A DNA stretch of 64,000 bases from Butyrivibrio sp. LB2008 (GTDB lineage Bacteria > Bacillota > Clostridia > Lachnospirales > Lachnospiraceae), in NCBI RefSeq assembly GCF_000621565.1, contig NZ_JHXZ01000013.1, positions 1 to 64,000 of the forward strand, in the 5' to 3' direction. A model generated the notes under the pieces. That model had not been told where the DNA came from, made no database searches, and saw nothing but the letters and a program-made list of their open reading frames with translations. Below are positions 53,150 through 60,718 of the stretch, piece after piece; position 1 is the stretch's first letter, and each line of letters begins with the position of its first letter. A program made the position numbers and the translations under genes.

Positions 53150-53418
53150 AATGATAATACTTTCCTCCCTTAAGCCAAGTTATGTATGTGTTCTTTGATG
53201 AAATTAAAGAAATGCGCATTTGTTGCGTATCTCGTATGAAAGTAATCCAAGAATGTTTATATTATTGTTTTAGATTTAAATACATGTTTTGGCTTGTGTT
53301 AAAATCTCTTTGTAGAGATACTGATTATTATTTCTCTTTTATAATAGCATATGAAAGTTTGGGATGATATTAAATGAAGTTGGGGGTACTGTCTGAGTGA
53401 GAAAAAGGTTTTTACTAA

Positions 53419-53942
53419 CATTGGTCCTATAAGGGAATCGATGGTAGCGGATTTAGCTATAATACGGCTCAGAATTGGTTCTTAAACTTTGAAGACGAGG
53501 TGCCGTTTTTTTTGAGTGCTATTATAATGAGTATATAGATAAAACCTTTTATGATTTTGACGAACACACATGGATAGCGGCCTGTAACGATATGAATTAC
53601 ATACGAAAATATGTAGCGGAAGCAGAAAAACGAAATATAAAATACAGGCTGTTACTTTGTGAAACAGACATACCGGATCCGAAGTTTGATTGTCCTGATT
53701 TCAAAAAGATATTCTTAGGCTATGACTACGCGTATGCTGTGAGCGACAACTATTCTGCCGTGTATAATGAGATTCCGTTTGTATTTACGCAATTTAAATT
53801 AAATCAATATGGACTCTTTCAAACAAGAGAGGAAATTGAAGAATATATTGTTGCAAGAGAAAAATTTAAACTGACACATCCTCCGCTTATGTTGGAGGAA
53901 GGCGATTTTGTTGTCTTTAAACTTCACGAAGTATTTCTTTGA
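53419..53942 (+). pseudogene. Frameshifted gene remnant
   Basis: An open stretch from 53419 encodes KGIDGSGFSYNTAQNWFLNF then EDEVPFF and shifts frame at a run of eight T (53506-53513). Reading on in the other frame gives ECYYNEYIDKTFYDFDEHTW, continuous with the ORF whose first ATG is 53592. One added T would restore a single frame. No start codon or ribosome site is seen upstream, so the 5' end is also missing. I do not recognise the family. Confidence 0.55.
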
Positions 53943-54063
53943 TTAGTTAAAAAACGCAGACCGTTTTTATCATGGATTTGAGGCTGCGTCATTGAGCACG
54001 GAGCCTATTCTTCGGAAAGAATTTGGGGAAATCAGCGGAAACAGATGAATCTATGATTTTCGG

Positions 54064-54252
54064 TGTCAAAAATAAAGTTTGTATTTGCAGCATAACAGCG
54101 GAAAATGCAGTTTTATAAAAGGCGCTGTTGAAAAAACAGTTTATGCCTTGGGAATGACAGCGGAATAAACAGCTTTATGAATCTTGCTGTTGAAAAGCAA
54201 GTATTTGCCTTGATTATGACAGCAAGAGATGCAATTTTAAAAATCCCGCTGT
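54064..54252. repeat. ACAGCGG/AACAGC direct repeats of about 63 bp
   Basis: About 2.5 units share ACAGCGGAAWAWRCAG, GCTGTTGAAAA and TATGCCTTG-like blocks. The copies diverge and code for nothing convincing. Confidence 0.5.
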
Positions 54253-54277
54253 ATGATGCTGTATAAGGATAATAGAC

Positions 54278-54421
54278 ATGGATAATTTTCAAAAACAAAA
54301 GTTAGAGAGCTTAAAAGAACAGGCACGAATAAAAGCTCAGAGACGTATGTGGATGGAGAATGAACTGCTTCAAGAATGCTTATCAGCACTGGAAACATAC
54401 ATGATTGCCGGGATGATGTGA
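54278..54421 (+). CDS. Small helical ORF
   Basis: Forty-seven codons (MDNFQKQKLESLKEQARIKA and on to TYMIAGMM) have heptad-like spacing and an AAGGAT site 9 nt upstream. It lies just before a palindromic element, so it could be part of degenerate mobile DNA. Evidence of expression is only the ribosome site. Confidence 0.35.
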   Translation: MDNFQKQKLESLKEQARIKAQRRMWMENELLQECLSALETYMIAGMM

Positions 54422-54484
54422 TGGCGGTGGCGTTTGATACTTATTTTGTGACCGAATCCATGACTGAAGCAATTGGGGTAAGGA

Positions 54485-54650
54485 ACTAGTGGCTTGGCAA
54501 GATGACAATTAGATAAATTACTTGTGAAATAATCCATGTACTGCGTTGTCGTCAATCGTCGATGCCCGCATCGACTCAATCCTCCGCCTTGTACTTGAAT
54601 TATTTCACTTCGTAATTGATCAAAAGTCATCTTGCCAAGACACTAGACTT
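54485..54650. repeat. CTTGGCAAGATGAC palindromic element, full copy
   Basis: The arms run from ACTAGTGGCTTGGCAAGATG at the left to its near-complement ending at about 54650. The centre is close to 54567, in CGATGCCCGCATCG. Partial copies are at 15210-15325, 55250-55290 and 56481-56565. MITE-like: palindromic, non-coding, multi-copy. Confidence 0.75.
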
Positions 54651-54656
54651 CGGTAA

Positions 54657-55193
54657 TTACTTAATCACTTTCTTAAATGCAGGTATTATCTGGGCTGCAA
54701 CTACTGCTTTGACAAGGTCGAGGACAATGAATGGGGCAAATCCCATTGCGAAGCCTGTCAATAAATTGTAGTGTGACATTGCCATAAGGTAAAGCATTCC
54801 GATTATGTCTATTACAACAACACCGATGACTGCGCTGAGGGTGTATCTGATGCGATTGTAGGACTTTCCGCGGATAAGGGGGATAAGTATGGCGACTACG
54901 ATAAATGCCCATGTATAGGCTCCCCATGGCTGAATCAGGTAGGCTATGCCGCCCTTTCCTCCTATGAAGACGGGAATACCTACTATTCCGAGAAGCATCC
55001 ACACGGCAACAATCAGAAATGACTCTCCGAGGTTGAATAACAATGCAATAAGTACAACTACAAAGTTTATCATCGTTATATGCGGCGCGCCGGGAATAGG
55101 AAGCGGAATACTGATATATGCTCCTATACATAAAAGTGCGGCGAAAAGCGCACTTACTACAAGTCTTTTGGTCTTATTATTCTGTTCGGTCAT
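54657..55193 (-). CDS. bioY: Biotin transporter BioY
   Basis: The 178-residue integral membrane protein is the substrate-specific S component of the biotin ECF transporter. It has six predicted helices and BioY landmarks: LCIGAYISIPLPIPGAPHIT near the N-terminus and IGIPVFIGGKGGIAYLIQPW in the middle. ATG 55193 after AGAAGGAC is preferred to 55211. It diverges from bioB across a shared control region; an EcfAT module must be encoded elsewhere. Confidence 0.92.
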   Translation of the reverse strand: MTEQNNKTKRLVVSALFAALLCIGAYISIPLPIPGAPHITMINFVVVLIALLFNLGESFLIVAVWMLLGIVGIPVFIGGKGGIAYLIQPWGAYTWAFIVVAILIPLIRGKSYNRIRYTLSAVIGVVVIDIIGMLYLMAMSHYNLLTGFAMGFAPFIVLDLVKAVVAAQIIPAFKKVIK

Positions 55194-55249
55194 AGCAAGT
55201 CCTTCTTTCAATATGTTTAATATCAGTGCGATGTCTTGTTGACAATTTG

Positions 55250-55290
55250 ATTAATTATTTCACTTCGCAATTGATCAAGAGTCAACACAC
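55250..55290. repeat. Partial CTTGGCAAGATGAC-family fragment in the bioY-bioB intergenic region
   Basis: TTATTTCACTTCGCAATTGA followed by TCAAGAGTCAACAC matches the right arm of the 54485 element. It abuts the CACCAAATAAGTCG palindrome. Confidence 0.55.
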
Positions 55291-55340
55291 TAGTGCTACT
55301 GTCACCAAATAAGTCGAGTTATTTGATGACAGTAGCACTA
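55291..55340. repeat. CACCAAATAAGTCG palindrome, copy 2
   Basis: TAGTGCTACTGTCACCAAAT and its complement form about 22-bp arms with one mismatch around GTCGAG. It matches the copy at 34712-34766 and lies immediately upstream of the BirA operator. Confidence 0.65.
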
Positions 55341-55364
55341 TGGAGTATATATTCTATCGTTTTT

Positions 55365-55418
55365 ATTGTCAACCTCTTTAAATTATTCGGTTGACAATAT
55401 TTTTTTACGGCTTATACT
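55365..55418 (+). promoter_or_regulatory. BirA operator and bioB promoter
   Basis: ATTGTCAACC (55365-55374) and GGTTGACAAT (55389-55398) form a perfect inverted repeat with a 14-nt spacer, the arrangement bound by biotin-charged BirA. TTGACA (55391-55396) inside the right half is the −35, and TATACT (55413-55418) follows after 16 nt. Occupancy would shut off bioB when biotin is plentiful. Confidence 0.88.
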
Positions 55419-55505
55419 AAAATGCAATTGGCAAGCATAACCACAACGGCTTACTGCTTTCATGACATTTGACATTATTCGCACCAATAACGGGAGAGAA
55501 AAACT

Positions 55506-56465
55506 ATGACTGTAAATGAATTAAAAGAAAAAGTATTAAACGGCACAATGATTTCCAAGGAGGAGGCTCTTTTTCTGGTAGATGCAGATCTCGAAGAAGT
55601 CGCTTCTGCAGCGGATGAGATAAGAAAAAGATATAACGGAAACAGCTTTGATATGTGCGCCATCTTGAGCGTAAAAGGCGGACGGTGTTCTGAGAACTGC
55701 AAATTCTGTGCTCAGTCGAGCTGTTCAAAGGCGGATATTCCGGAATATAAAGTGAGGGATACAGATTACGTCGTAGATGATGCAAAGAAGCGCAACAAGC
55801 CCGGAATAACCCACTACTGCCAGGTTTCATCGGGGAGAAAAGTAAACCGCGAAGAACTTACACAGATATGTGAAAACGTAAAAGGGATAGTATCGAAAAC
55901 AAATCTTGTCCCATGCGTATCTCTGGGGCTCTTAACAAAAGAAGATCTTGAAGAATTAAAAAAGGCCGGAGTTAAGCGCGTTCATAACAATATCGAAACA
56001 AGCCCTAAGTACTTTGGAAAGTTATGCACAACGCATACCACAGATGAAAAAATAAAAGTAATGAAACTGGTCCATGAAGCAGGTCTGGAACTATGCAGCG
56101 GAGGTATATTCGGCGTCGGAGAAAGCTGGGAAGACAGGATAGATATGGCCATTAAGCTTCGTGAAGTAAATCCGGAGTCTGTTCCGATCAACATGCTAAA
56201 ACCTATTAAAGGAACCCCCATGGAAGCTTATCCTTACCTGTCTGAAGACGAGCTTAGAAGGATCATCGCTATTTTTAAATTCATATTACCAAAGTCTGAG
56301 ATTCGCTTCGCGGCAGGAAGGGATATCATCGAAGATGCGGGAATATCTTTTTTCAGATCGGGCTCAAATGCCACAATCTCAGGTGACATGCTGACTGTAA
56401 AGGGCGTTTCTTTGGAAAAAGACCTTGAAAACATCCGCGCTCTCGGATATGAAATCGCAACGTGA
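55506..56465 (+). CDS. bioB: Biotin synthase
   Basis: This radical SAM enzyme inserts sulphur into dethiobiotin to make biotin. The 319-residue protein has the radical SAM cluster motif CSENCKFC (Cx3Cx2C, about residues 62-69). It also has biotin-synthase motifs HYCQVSSGR, HNNIETSPKYFG and NMLKPIKGTPME. GGGAGAG precedes the ATG. No bioA, bioD or bioF is nearby, so the cell may take up dethiobiotin or use remote genes. It is controlled by the adjacent BirA operator. Confidence 0.93.
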   Translation: MTVNELKEKVLNGTMISKEEALFLVDADLEEVASAADEIRKRYNGNSFDMCAILSVKGGRCSENCKFCAQSSCSKADIPEYKVRDTDYVVDDAKKRNKPGITHYCQVSSGRKVNREELTQICENVKGIVSKTNLVPCVSLGLLTKEDLEELKKAGVKRVHNNIETSPKYFGKLCTTHTTDEKIKVMKLVHEAGLELCSGGIFGVGESWEDRIDMAIKLREVNPESVPINMLKPIKGTPMEAYPYLSEDELRRIIAIFKFILPKSEIRFAAGRDIIEDAGISFFRSGSNATISGDMLTVKGVSLEKDLENIRALGYEIAT

Positions 56466-56480
56466 TCATTCCATCCGCAC

Positions 56481-56565
56481 AGCATCGACGATTGACAACG
56501 ACGCAGTACATGCGTTATTTCATAAATAATTTATCAAATTATCAACGCATCAGCAGCACAAGTTT
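56481..56565. repeat. Inverted partial CTTGGCAAGATGAC-family copy after bioB
   Basis: GCATCGACGATTGACAACGA and TTATTTCATAAATAATTTAT match the reverse complement of the left arm of the 54485 element. It lies between bioB and birA. Confidence 0.6.
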
Positions 56566-56594
56566 TTTGTCAATGAAGTATCAAAATAATATTC

Positions 56595-57470
56595 TCAGAT
56601 AAGTCTGTCATTATATGCTTTTAAAACTTCCCTGGTGCTCTCTGAGCTTAGGCCTGCGAGATTGCATATAATGGCAGCAATAAGCCTGTTCTTTGTCACC
56701 TTAGCTTTTCCCGGCTTAAAAAGCGCTCCTGCTATGCTCTGCAGTTCCTTTGGGAATCCACTTATATCAGAATCAAAATTTATTCCGATTCCGATGACTA
56801 TCCACTGAACCGTTCCCGTATCAAACTCTGTTCCCGACTCAGTAAGGATTCCGCAGATCTTTTTATCGCCAACAAAAAGATCGTTCACAGGCTTTATCCT
56901 CGGTTCTATTCCGCATAAGTAATGCACCGCTTCGCAGACGGAAACGCCCGCAAGTGCTGTGACAACATCAGGTTCAAGACTTGGAAGCATATCCGGTGTC
57001 AGGATAATGCTCATATAGATTCCTCCCTCGGGAGAAAAGAACTCGTGCTCTCTTCTGCCTCTCCCCAGAGTCTGGCTCCTTGCTATAACTACTGTTCCGC
57101 CGGGAGCTCCCGCTATTGCAAGCTCTTTGGCAGTTCTGTTTGTCGAATCAAGCGTTTCATGTATTTGTATCATGCCATGTTCCGAAATGACCGCGCTCAA
57201 AATCTTTTCTTTTTTCTCATAATGCTTATCCGGACAATATTCCGAAAGTTCCGCAAGTATTCCGGATTCCGAGATTATATCGTTAGAAGGAGCGAGAATA
57301 TATCCCTTTTTACTGGATGCCTCTATTACATATCCCTGATTCCTAAGCTCTTTTATCGCTTTCCACACAGCAGTCCTCGACAGTCCGAGACTTTCCGCCA
57401 TATATTCACCGGATATATAATCTTCTTTATTATGCTCCAAAAATTCCAGCACCCTGTCTTTAGAACTCAT
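56595..57470 (-). CDS. birA: Biotin-protein ligase and biotin repressor
   Basis: The 291-residue bifunctional protein has an N-terminal winged helix (about 1-62, YMAESLGLSRTAVWKAIKEL) and a ligase domain with GRGRREHEFFSPEGGIYMSI and KPVNDLFVGDKKICGILTE. It transfers biotin to carboxylases and represses biotin genes. KPVND replaces the commoner KWPND, a conservative variation. AAGGAG precedes the ATG. The operator at 55365 is the expected target. It diverges from the NAD salvage operon. Confidence 0.93.
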   Translation of the reverse strand: MSSKDRVLEFLEHNKEDYISGEYMAESLGLSRTAVWKAIKELRNQGYVIEASSKKGYILAPSNDIISESGILAELSEYCPDKHYEKKEKILSAVISEHGMIQIHETLDSTNRTAKELAIAGAPGGTVVIARSQTLGRGRREHEFFSPEGGIYMSIILTPDMLPSLEPDVVTALAGVSVCEAVHYLCGIEPRIKPVNDLFVGDKKICGILTESGTEFDTGTVQWIVIGIGINFDSDISGFPKELQSIAGALFKPGKAKVTKNRLIAAIICNLAGLSSESTREVLKAYNDRLI

Positions 57471-57497
57471 TTATGATCTCCTTGAAAAAAATCTTTT

Positions 57498-57542
57498 TGA
57501 CTTTTGCAATAATTATGCCAAAAGTTATATGACTTTTGCAAT
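57498..57542. promoter_or_regulatory. Repeated TGACTTTTGCAAT sites in the birA-NAD divergent region
   Basis: TGACTTTTGCAAT occurs at 57498-57510 and 57530-57542. An inverted near-copy (GCCAAAAGTTAT) lies between them. Such clustering in a divergent promoter region suggests an operator for the NAD salvage genes or birA. The regulator is unknown; it does not look like a BirA site. Confidence 0.45.
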
Positions 57543-57643
57543 TCAATCACCCTTATAATCCGGATTCTTAAATTTCTTTTCACATTTCTTTTGAATATTG
57601 TCAAAAAAGTGATATAATACCCAAAACGATAAGAGGAAATGAC

Positions 57644-58162
57644 ATGATAAATATTGGAATTGTGTTCGGATGTTTTATACCGATGCACAAAGGGCACGAG
57701 TCCCTTATAACAAGAGCACTTGAAGAAAATGACAAGATAATTCTTGCAGTTTGCGGTTACCAGACCGACAGAGGACGTGATTTTATTGACTTTGAGACAA
57801 GGATCCGTCTGGTCACCGACATGTTTAAAGACAGGAAAGACCGCGTTATCGTAGTTAAGATCGATGACAAGAAGCTTGGTCTTGACGGAACGTTCACACA
57901 CGAGAACTGGGTTCTCTGGGGCGATGAGCTTTTCGGCAATGCAGGAATATCCCCCGATAGCGCGCACTTTACCTGGTATACGGGTGAGGCATCTTACGTT
58001 GAAAAATTGGGAGAAATTTATCCGGATCATACTTTCACATTGGTGGATCGTCAAGTGATAAAAACCTCGGGTACAGAAATAAGAAGTAATCCCGCAATGC
58101 ATGAAGACGAGATAAACAAAGACTTTCTTGAATATCTCAGAACTACGGGAAAGCTTAAATAA
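57644..58162 (+). CDS. NadR/NadM-like NMN adenylyltransferase
   Basis: The 172-residue nucleotidyltransferase has the signature GCFIPMHKGHESLI (GxFxPxHxGH, residues 9-18) and the distal KTSGTEIRSNP (ISxTxxR-like), typical of NMN/NaMN or cytidylyl transferases. Adenylation of the mononucleotide made by the next enzyme fits its position in the operon. It resembles the nucleotidyltransferase domain of NadR without the kinase and repressor domains. RBS GAGGAAATGAC. The next gene begins 12 bp after its stop. Confidence 0.78.
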   Translation: MINIGIVFGCFIPMHKGHESLITRALEENDKIILAVCGYQTDRGRDFIDFETRIRLVTDMFKDRKDRVIVVKIDDKKLGLDGTFTHENWVLWGDELFGNAGISPDSAHFTWYTGEASYVEKLGEIYPDHTFTLVDRQVIKTSGTEIRSNPAMHEDEINKDFLEYLRTTGKLK

Positions 58163-58174
58163 AAGGAGTAAAAA

Positions 58175-59380
58175 ATGGAAAACATTATTCAAAGTCTTCT
58201 TGAGACAGACCTTTACAAATTCTCAATGGGTCAGGCAATCTATCACAACTTCCCTGACTACACAACAACATGGACATTTAAATGCAGAAACAAAGATGTG
58301 AAATTCACAAAAGAAATGGTCGAGGAGATCAAAAAGCAGATCCTCGCTTACTGTGATCTCACTTTCAAGGAAGATGAACTCGAATACCTCAAGGGAATCA
58401 AGTGGATCAAGCCTTCCTACGTAGATTTCCTTCGTCTCTGGCATCCCAGATTTGAGGACTTCACGATCGGAACAGACGCCGAGTGCGGTCTTTCCATCGA
58501 GACAAACGGAACATGGCTTAACACATCTCTTTATGAGATTCCCACACTTGCCATCGTAAACGAAGTTTATTTCAGAATGGCTTATGACTACAACGAGCTC
58601 ATAGCATCATTTAAGGAGAAACTTGATGAAAAGATCAAGCTCCTCACCGACAATACATACAACATCGGTGCATTCAGTGAATTTGGTCTCAGAAGAAGAC
58701 TTTCAGCCGAAGCTCAGGAACTTGCAGTTGAGAAGCTCAGAGATTCCAAACTCGGCGATTCAATATTTGTAGGAACATCAAATGTTCTTTTGGCCAAAAA
58801 ACTCGGTGTAACTCCCGTAGGAACAATGGCTCACGAGTGGATCATGTGCGTAGGTCAGGGTAACCACAAGCACAATCCCGCTTATTCAAACTGGTACGCA
58901 CTTGATTATTGGGTAAAAGAGTATGGTATCCTCAACGGAACAGCTCTCACTGACGCGATCACAACAGACTGCTTCCTGCGCGACTTCCAGCTCACTTATT
59001 CAACTCTTTTCTCAGGTGTTCGTCACGACAGCGGAGACCCGATCGAATGGGGTGAAAAGATGATCGAGCACTACAAGAGCCTTGGCATAGATCCTACAAC
59101 AAAGACTCTCCTGTTCAGCGATAGCCTTGATTTCAAGCGCGCAAACGACATCAACGCTCACTTCAAGGGAAGAGCAAAAGTTGCTTTCGGAATCGGAACA
59201 TACATTGCAAATGACACCAACGTTCATGCACTTAACATCGTCATGAAGACAACAGCCTGCAACGGTCAGGATGTAGCTAAGATTTCAGATGTAGCAGGTA
59301 AGGGAATGTGCAAGAATCCCGACTATGTAGACTACTTACAGAGATGTATCGACTGGAGAATGGCTCACGAGAAGGTATGA
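58175..59380 (+). CDS. pncB: Nicotinate phosphoribosyltransferase
   Basis: The 401-residue enzyme converts nicotinate and PRPP to nicotinate mononucleotide, the entry of Preiss-Handler salvage. It starts LLETDLYKFSMGQAIYHNFP and has EFGLRRRLSAEAQELAV, GTMAHEWIMCVGQGNHKHNP, RHDSGDPIEWGEKMIEHYKS and LLFSDSLDF, matching E. coli-type PncB. GGAG lies before the ATG. Two bases separate its stop from the ATG of nadE. Confidence 0.93.
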   Translation: MENIIQSLLETDLYKFSMGQAIYHNFPDYTTTWTFKCRNKDVKFTKEMVEEIKKQILAYCDLTFKEDELEYLKGIKWIKPSYVDFLRLWHPRFEDFTIGTDAECGLSIETNGTWLNTSLYEIPTLAIVNEVYFRMAYDYNELIASFKEKLDEKIKLLTDNTYNIGAFSEFGLRRRLSAEAQELAVEKLRDSKLGDSIFVGTSNVLLAKKLGVTPVGTMAHEWIMCVGQGNHKHNPAYSNWYALDYWVKEYGILNGTALTDAITTDCFLRDFQLTYSTLFSGVRHDSGDPIEWGEKMIEHYKSLGIDPTTKTLLFSDSLDFKRANDINAHFKGRAKVAFGIGTYIANDTNVHALNIVMKTTACNGQDVAKISDVAGKGMCKNPDYVDYLQRCIDWRMAHEKV

Positions 59381-59382
59381 TT

Positions 59383-60132
59383 ATGGAAAATATGATTAAG
59401 ATAGATCCAAACGAACAGATTGAAAAAATTACAAAATGGATACGCGACTGGTTCGATGAGAACGGCAAGACTGCAAGCGCCGTAATCGGTCTTTCGGGTG
59501 GTAAAGATTCTACGATTGTTGCCGCTCTCCTTGTAAAGGCACTCGGAAAAGACAGAGTTGTAGGCGTTATGATGCCAAACGGCGAACAGAAAGACATTGC
59601 CGATTCACAGAAAGTAGCTGAGCTTCTCGATATCAAGACTTATACGGTAAATATCGCTCCCGCCGTTGACGGTGAGAAAAAAGCTCTTGAAGAAGCCGGA
59701 GTCACAATGTCAAATGATGCAAATATCAACACACCTCCGCGAATCCGCATGACAACTTTGTATGCGATCGCACAGTCACTTCCAAACGGCGGACGTGTGG
59801 CAAATACATGTAACAAATCTGAAGACTACGTTGGCTACTCAACCAAATACGGCGATGCCGCAGGTGATTTCAGCCCCTGCTCAGATTTCCTCGTTTCGGA
59901 AATGCTCATGATAGGTGACGCTTTAGGTCTTCCCAACGATCTTATCCACAAAACTCCTTCCGACGGATTATGTGGATTGTCTGATGAAGACAAGCTCGGA
60001 TTTACTTATGCAACTCTTGATAAGTACATACTTACGGGAGAATGTGAAGATGCGGCGCTCAAAGAAAAAATTGACCGTCTCCACGCAATAAACCTTCACA
60101 AGCTTAAGACTATTCCGATGTACATAAAATAA
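59383..60132 (+). CDS. nadE: NAD synthetase, ammonia-dependent
   Basis: The 249-residue enzyme amidates NaAD to NAD using ATP and ammonia. The ATP pyrophosphatase loop SGGKDS (about residue 38) and NTCNKSEDYVGYSTKYGDAA with KTPSDGLCGLSDEDKLGF are typical. It has no N-terminal glutaminase domain, so it needs free ammonia. ATG 59383 is chosen rather than the upstream 59308, which would overlap pncB by 73 bp. It is the last gene of the operon. Confidence 0.92.
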   Translation: MENMIKIDPNEQIEKITKWIRDWFDENGKTASAVIGLSGGKDSTIVAALLVKALGKDRVVGVMMPNGEQKDIADSQKVAELLDIKTYTVNIAPAVDGEKKALEEAGVTMSNDANINTPPRIRMTTLYAIAQSLPNGGRVANTCNKSEDYVGYSTKYGDAAGDFSPCSDFLVSEMLMIGDALGLPNDLIHKTPSDGLCGLSDEDKLGFTYATLDKYILTGECEDAALKEKIDRLHAINLHKLKTIPMYIK

Positions 60133-60143
60133 GCAGTTGAATC

Positions 60144-60267
60144 AAAGAGTCGCATCCTTAGCGGAGCGATTATTTGGAGAGGATTTTCCTCTCCAAATAA
60201 TAAGGACATTTCATTCTTCTCTAATCGTCTGTAACAGACTTTGAAAAAAGAATGAAATGTCCTTATT
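60144..60267. terminator. Nested hairpins between convergent nadE and lipoprotein gene
   Basis: An inverted copy of CGCTCCGCTAAGGATGCGAC lies at about 60147-60168. ATTATTTGGAGAGGA and its complement form 60169-60202. AAGGACATTTCATTCTT pairs with its complement at 60248-60264, enclosing a smaller GTCTGTAACAGAC stem. It probably terminates both strands. Confidence 0.65.
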
Positions 60268-60286
60268 TCTTTTCAGAACATCCTTA

Positions 60287-60493
60287 TTATTCTTCAGAAT
60301 CACCAGAATCGTCATACTCGGCAACAATTGTTGTCTCAGCTTCTGAAGCCTCTGAAGTCTCACGCTCTTTTACCAAAACAATAAGTCTCTTGGGTTTTTC
60401 AGTTTCTTTTCTTTCTGAAACAAGACTGATCCTGCCGCATCCGGTCAGGCACATAGAAAGTACTAATAATAATGGTAAAAATTTTTTAATCAT
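60287..60493 (-). CDS. Small predicted lipoprotein
   Basis: Sixty-eight residues start MIKKFLPLLLVLSMCLTGCG with lipobox LTGC, then a short charged region rich in Lys, Glu and Ser (ERETSEASEAETTIVAEYDD). ATG 60493 gives a proper signal peptide; the longer frame to 60583 does not. AGGGA lies upstream. The function is unknown. Confidence 0.6.
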   Translation of the reverse strand: MIKKFLPLLLVLSMCLTGCGRISLVSERKETEKPKRLIVLVKERETSEASEAETTIVAEYDDSGDSEE

Positions 60494-60718
60494 ACGTTTT
60501 TTCCCTGTCATATCTGAAATCGTCAATTTTCCCCTACCAACAAACCGCTTGTACACTGGATTTGTACACTTATATGTTATCACAATCGCCTTGTTGCTTC
60601 AATTTTAAAGATATTTTTACAAAATTTACAAATCGGTTTCATGTGCTTTAATCGCAAACAAATCTTTATTGTGGTAATATAGATGATGATTTTATTATAG
60701 ATTTTTCAGGAGGATATT

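Noticed and set aside
55190..55260. Second BirA operator for bioY
   Set aside because: Only one half (ATTGTCAACA on the minus strand) fits; the partner half-site TATTAAACAT is too weak to call.
60610..60718. SAM riboswitch or T-box before the metY-like gene
   Set aside because: The leader is short and AT-rich with no conserved core that I can see.
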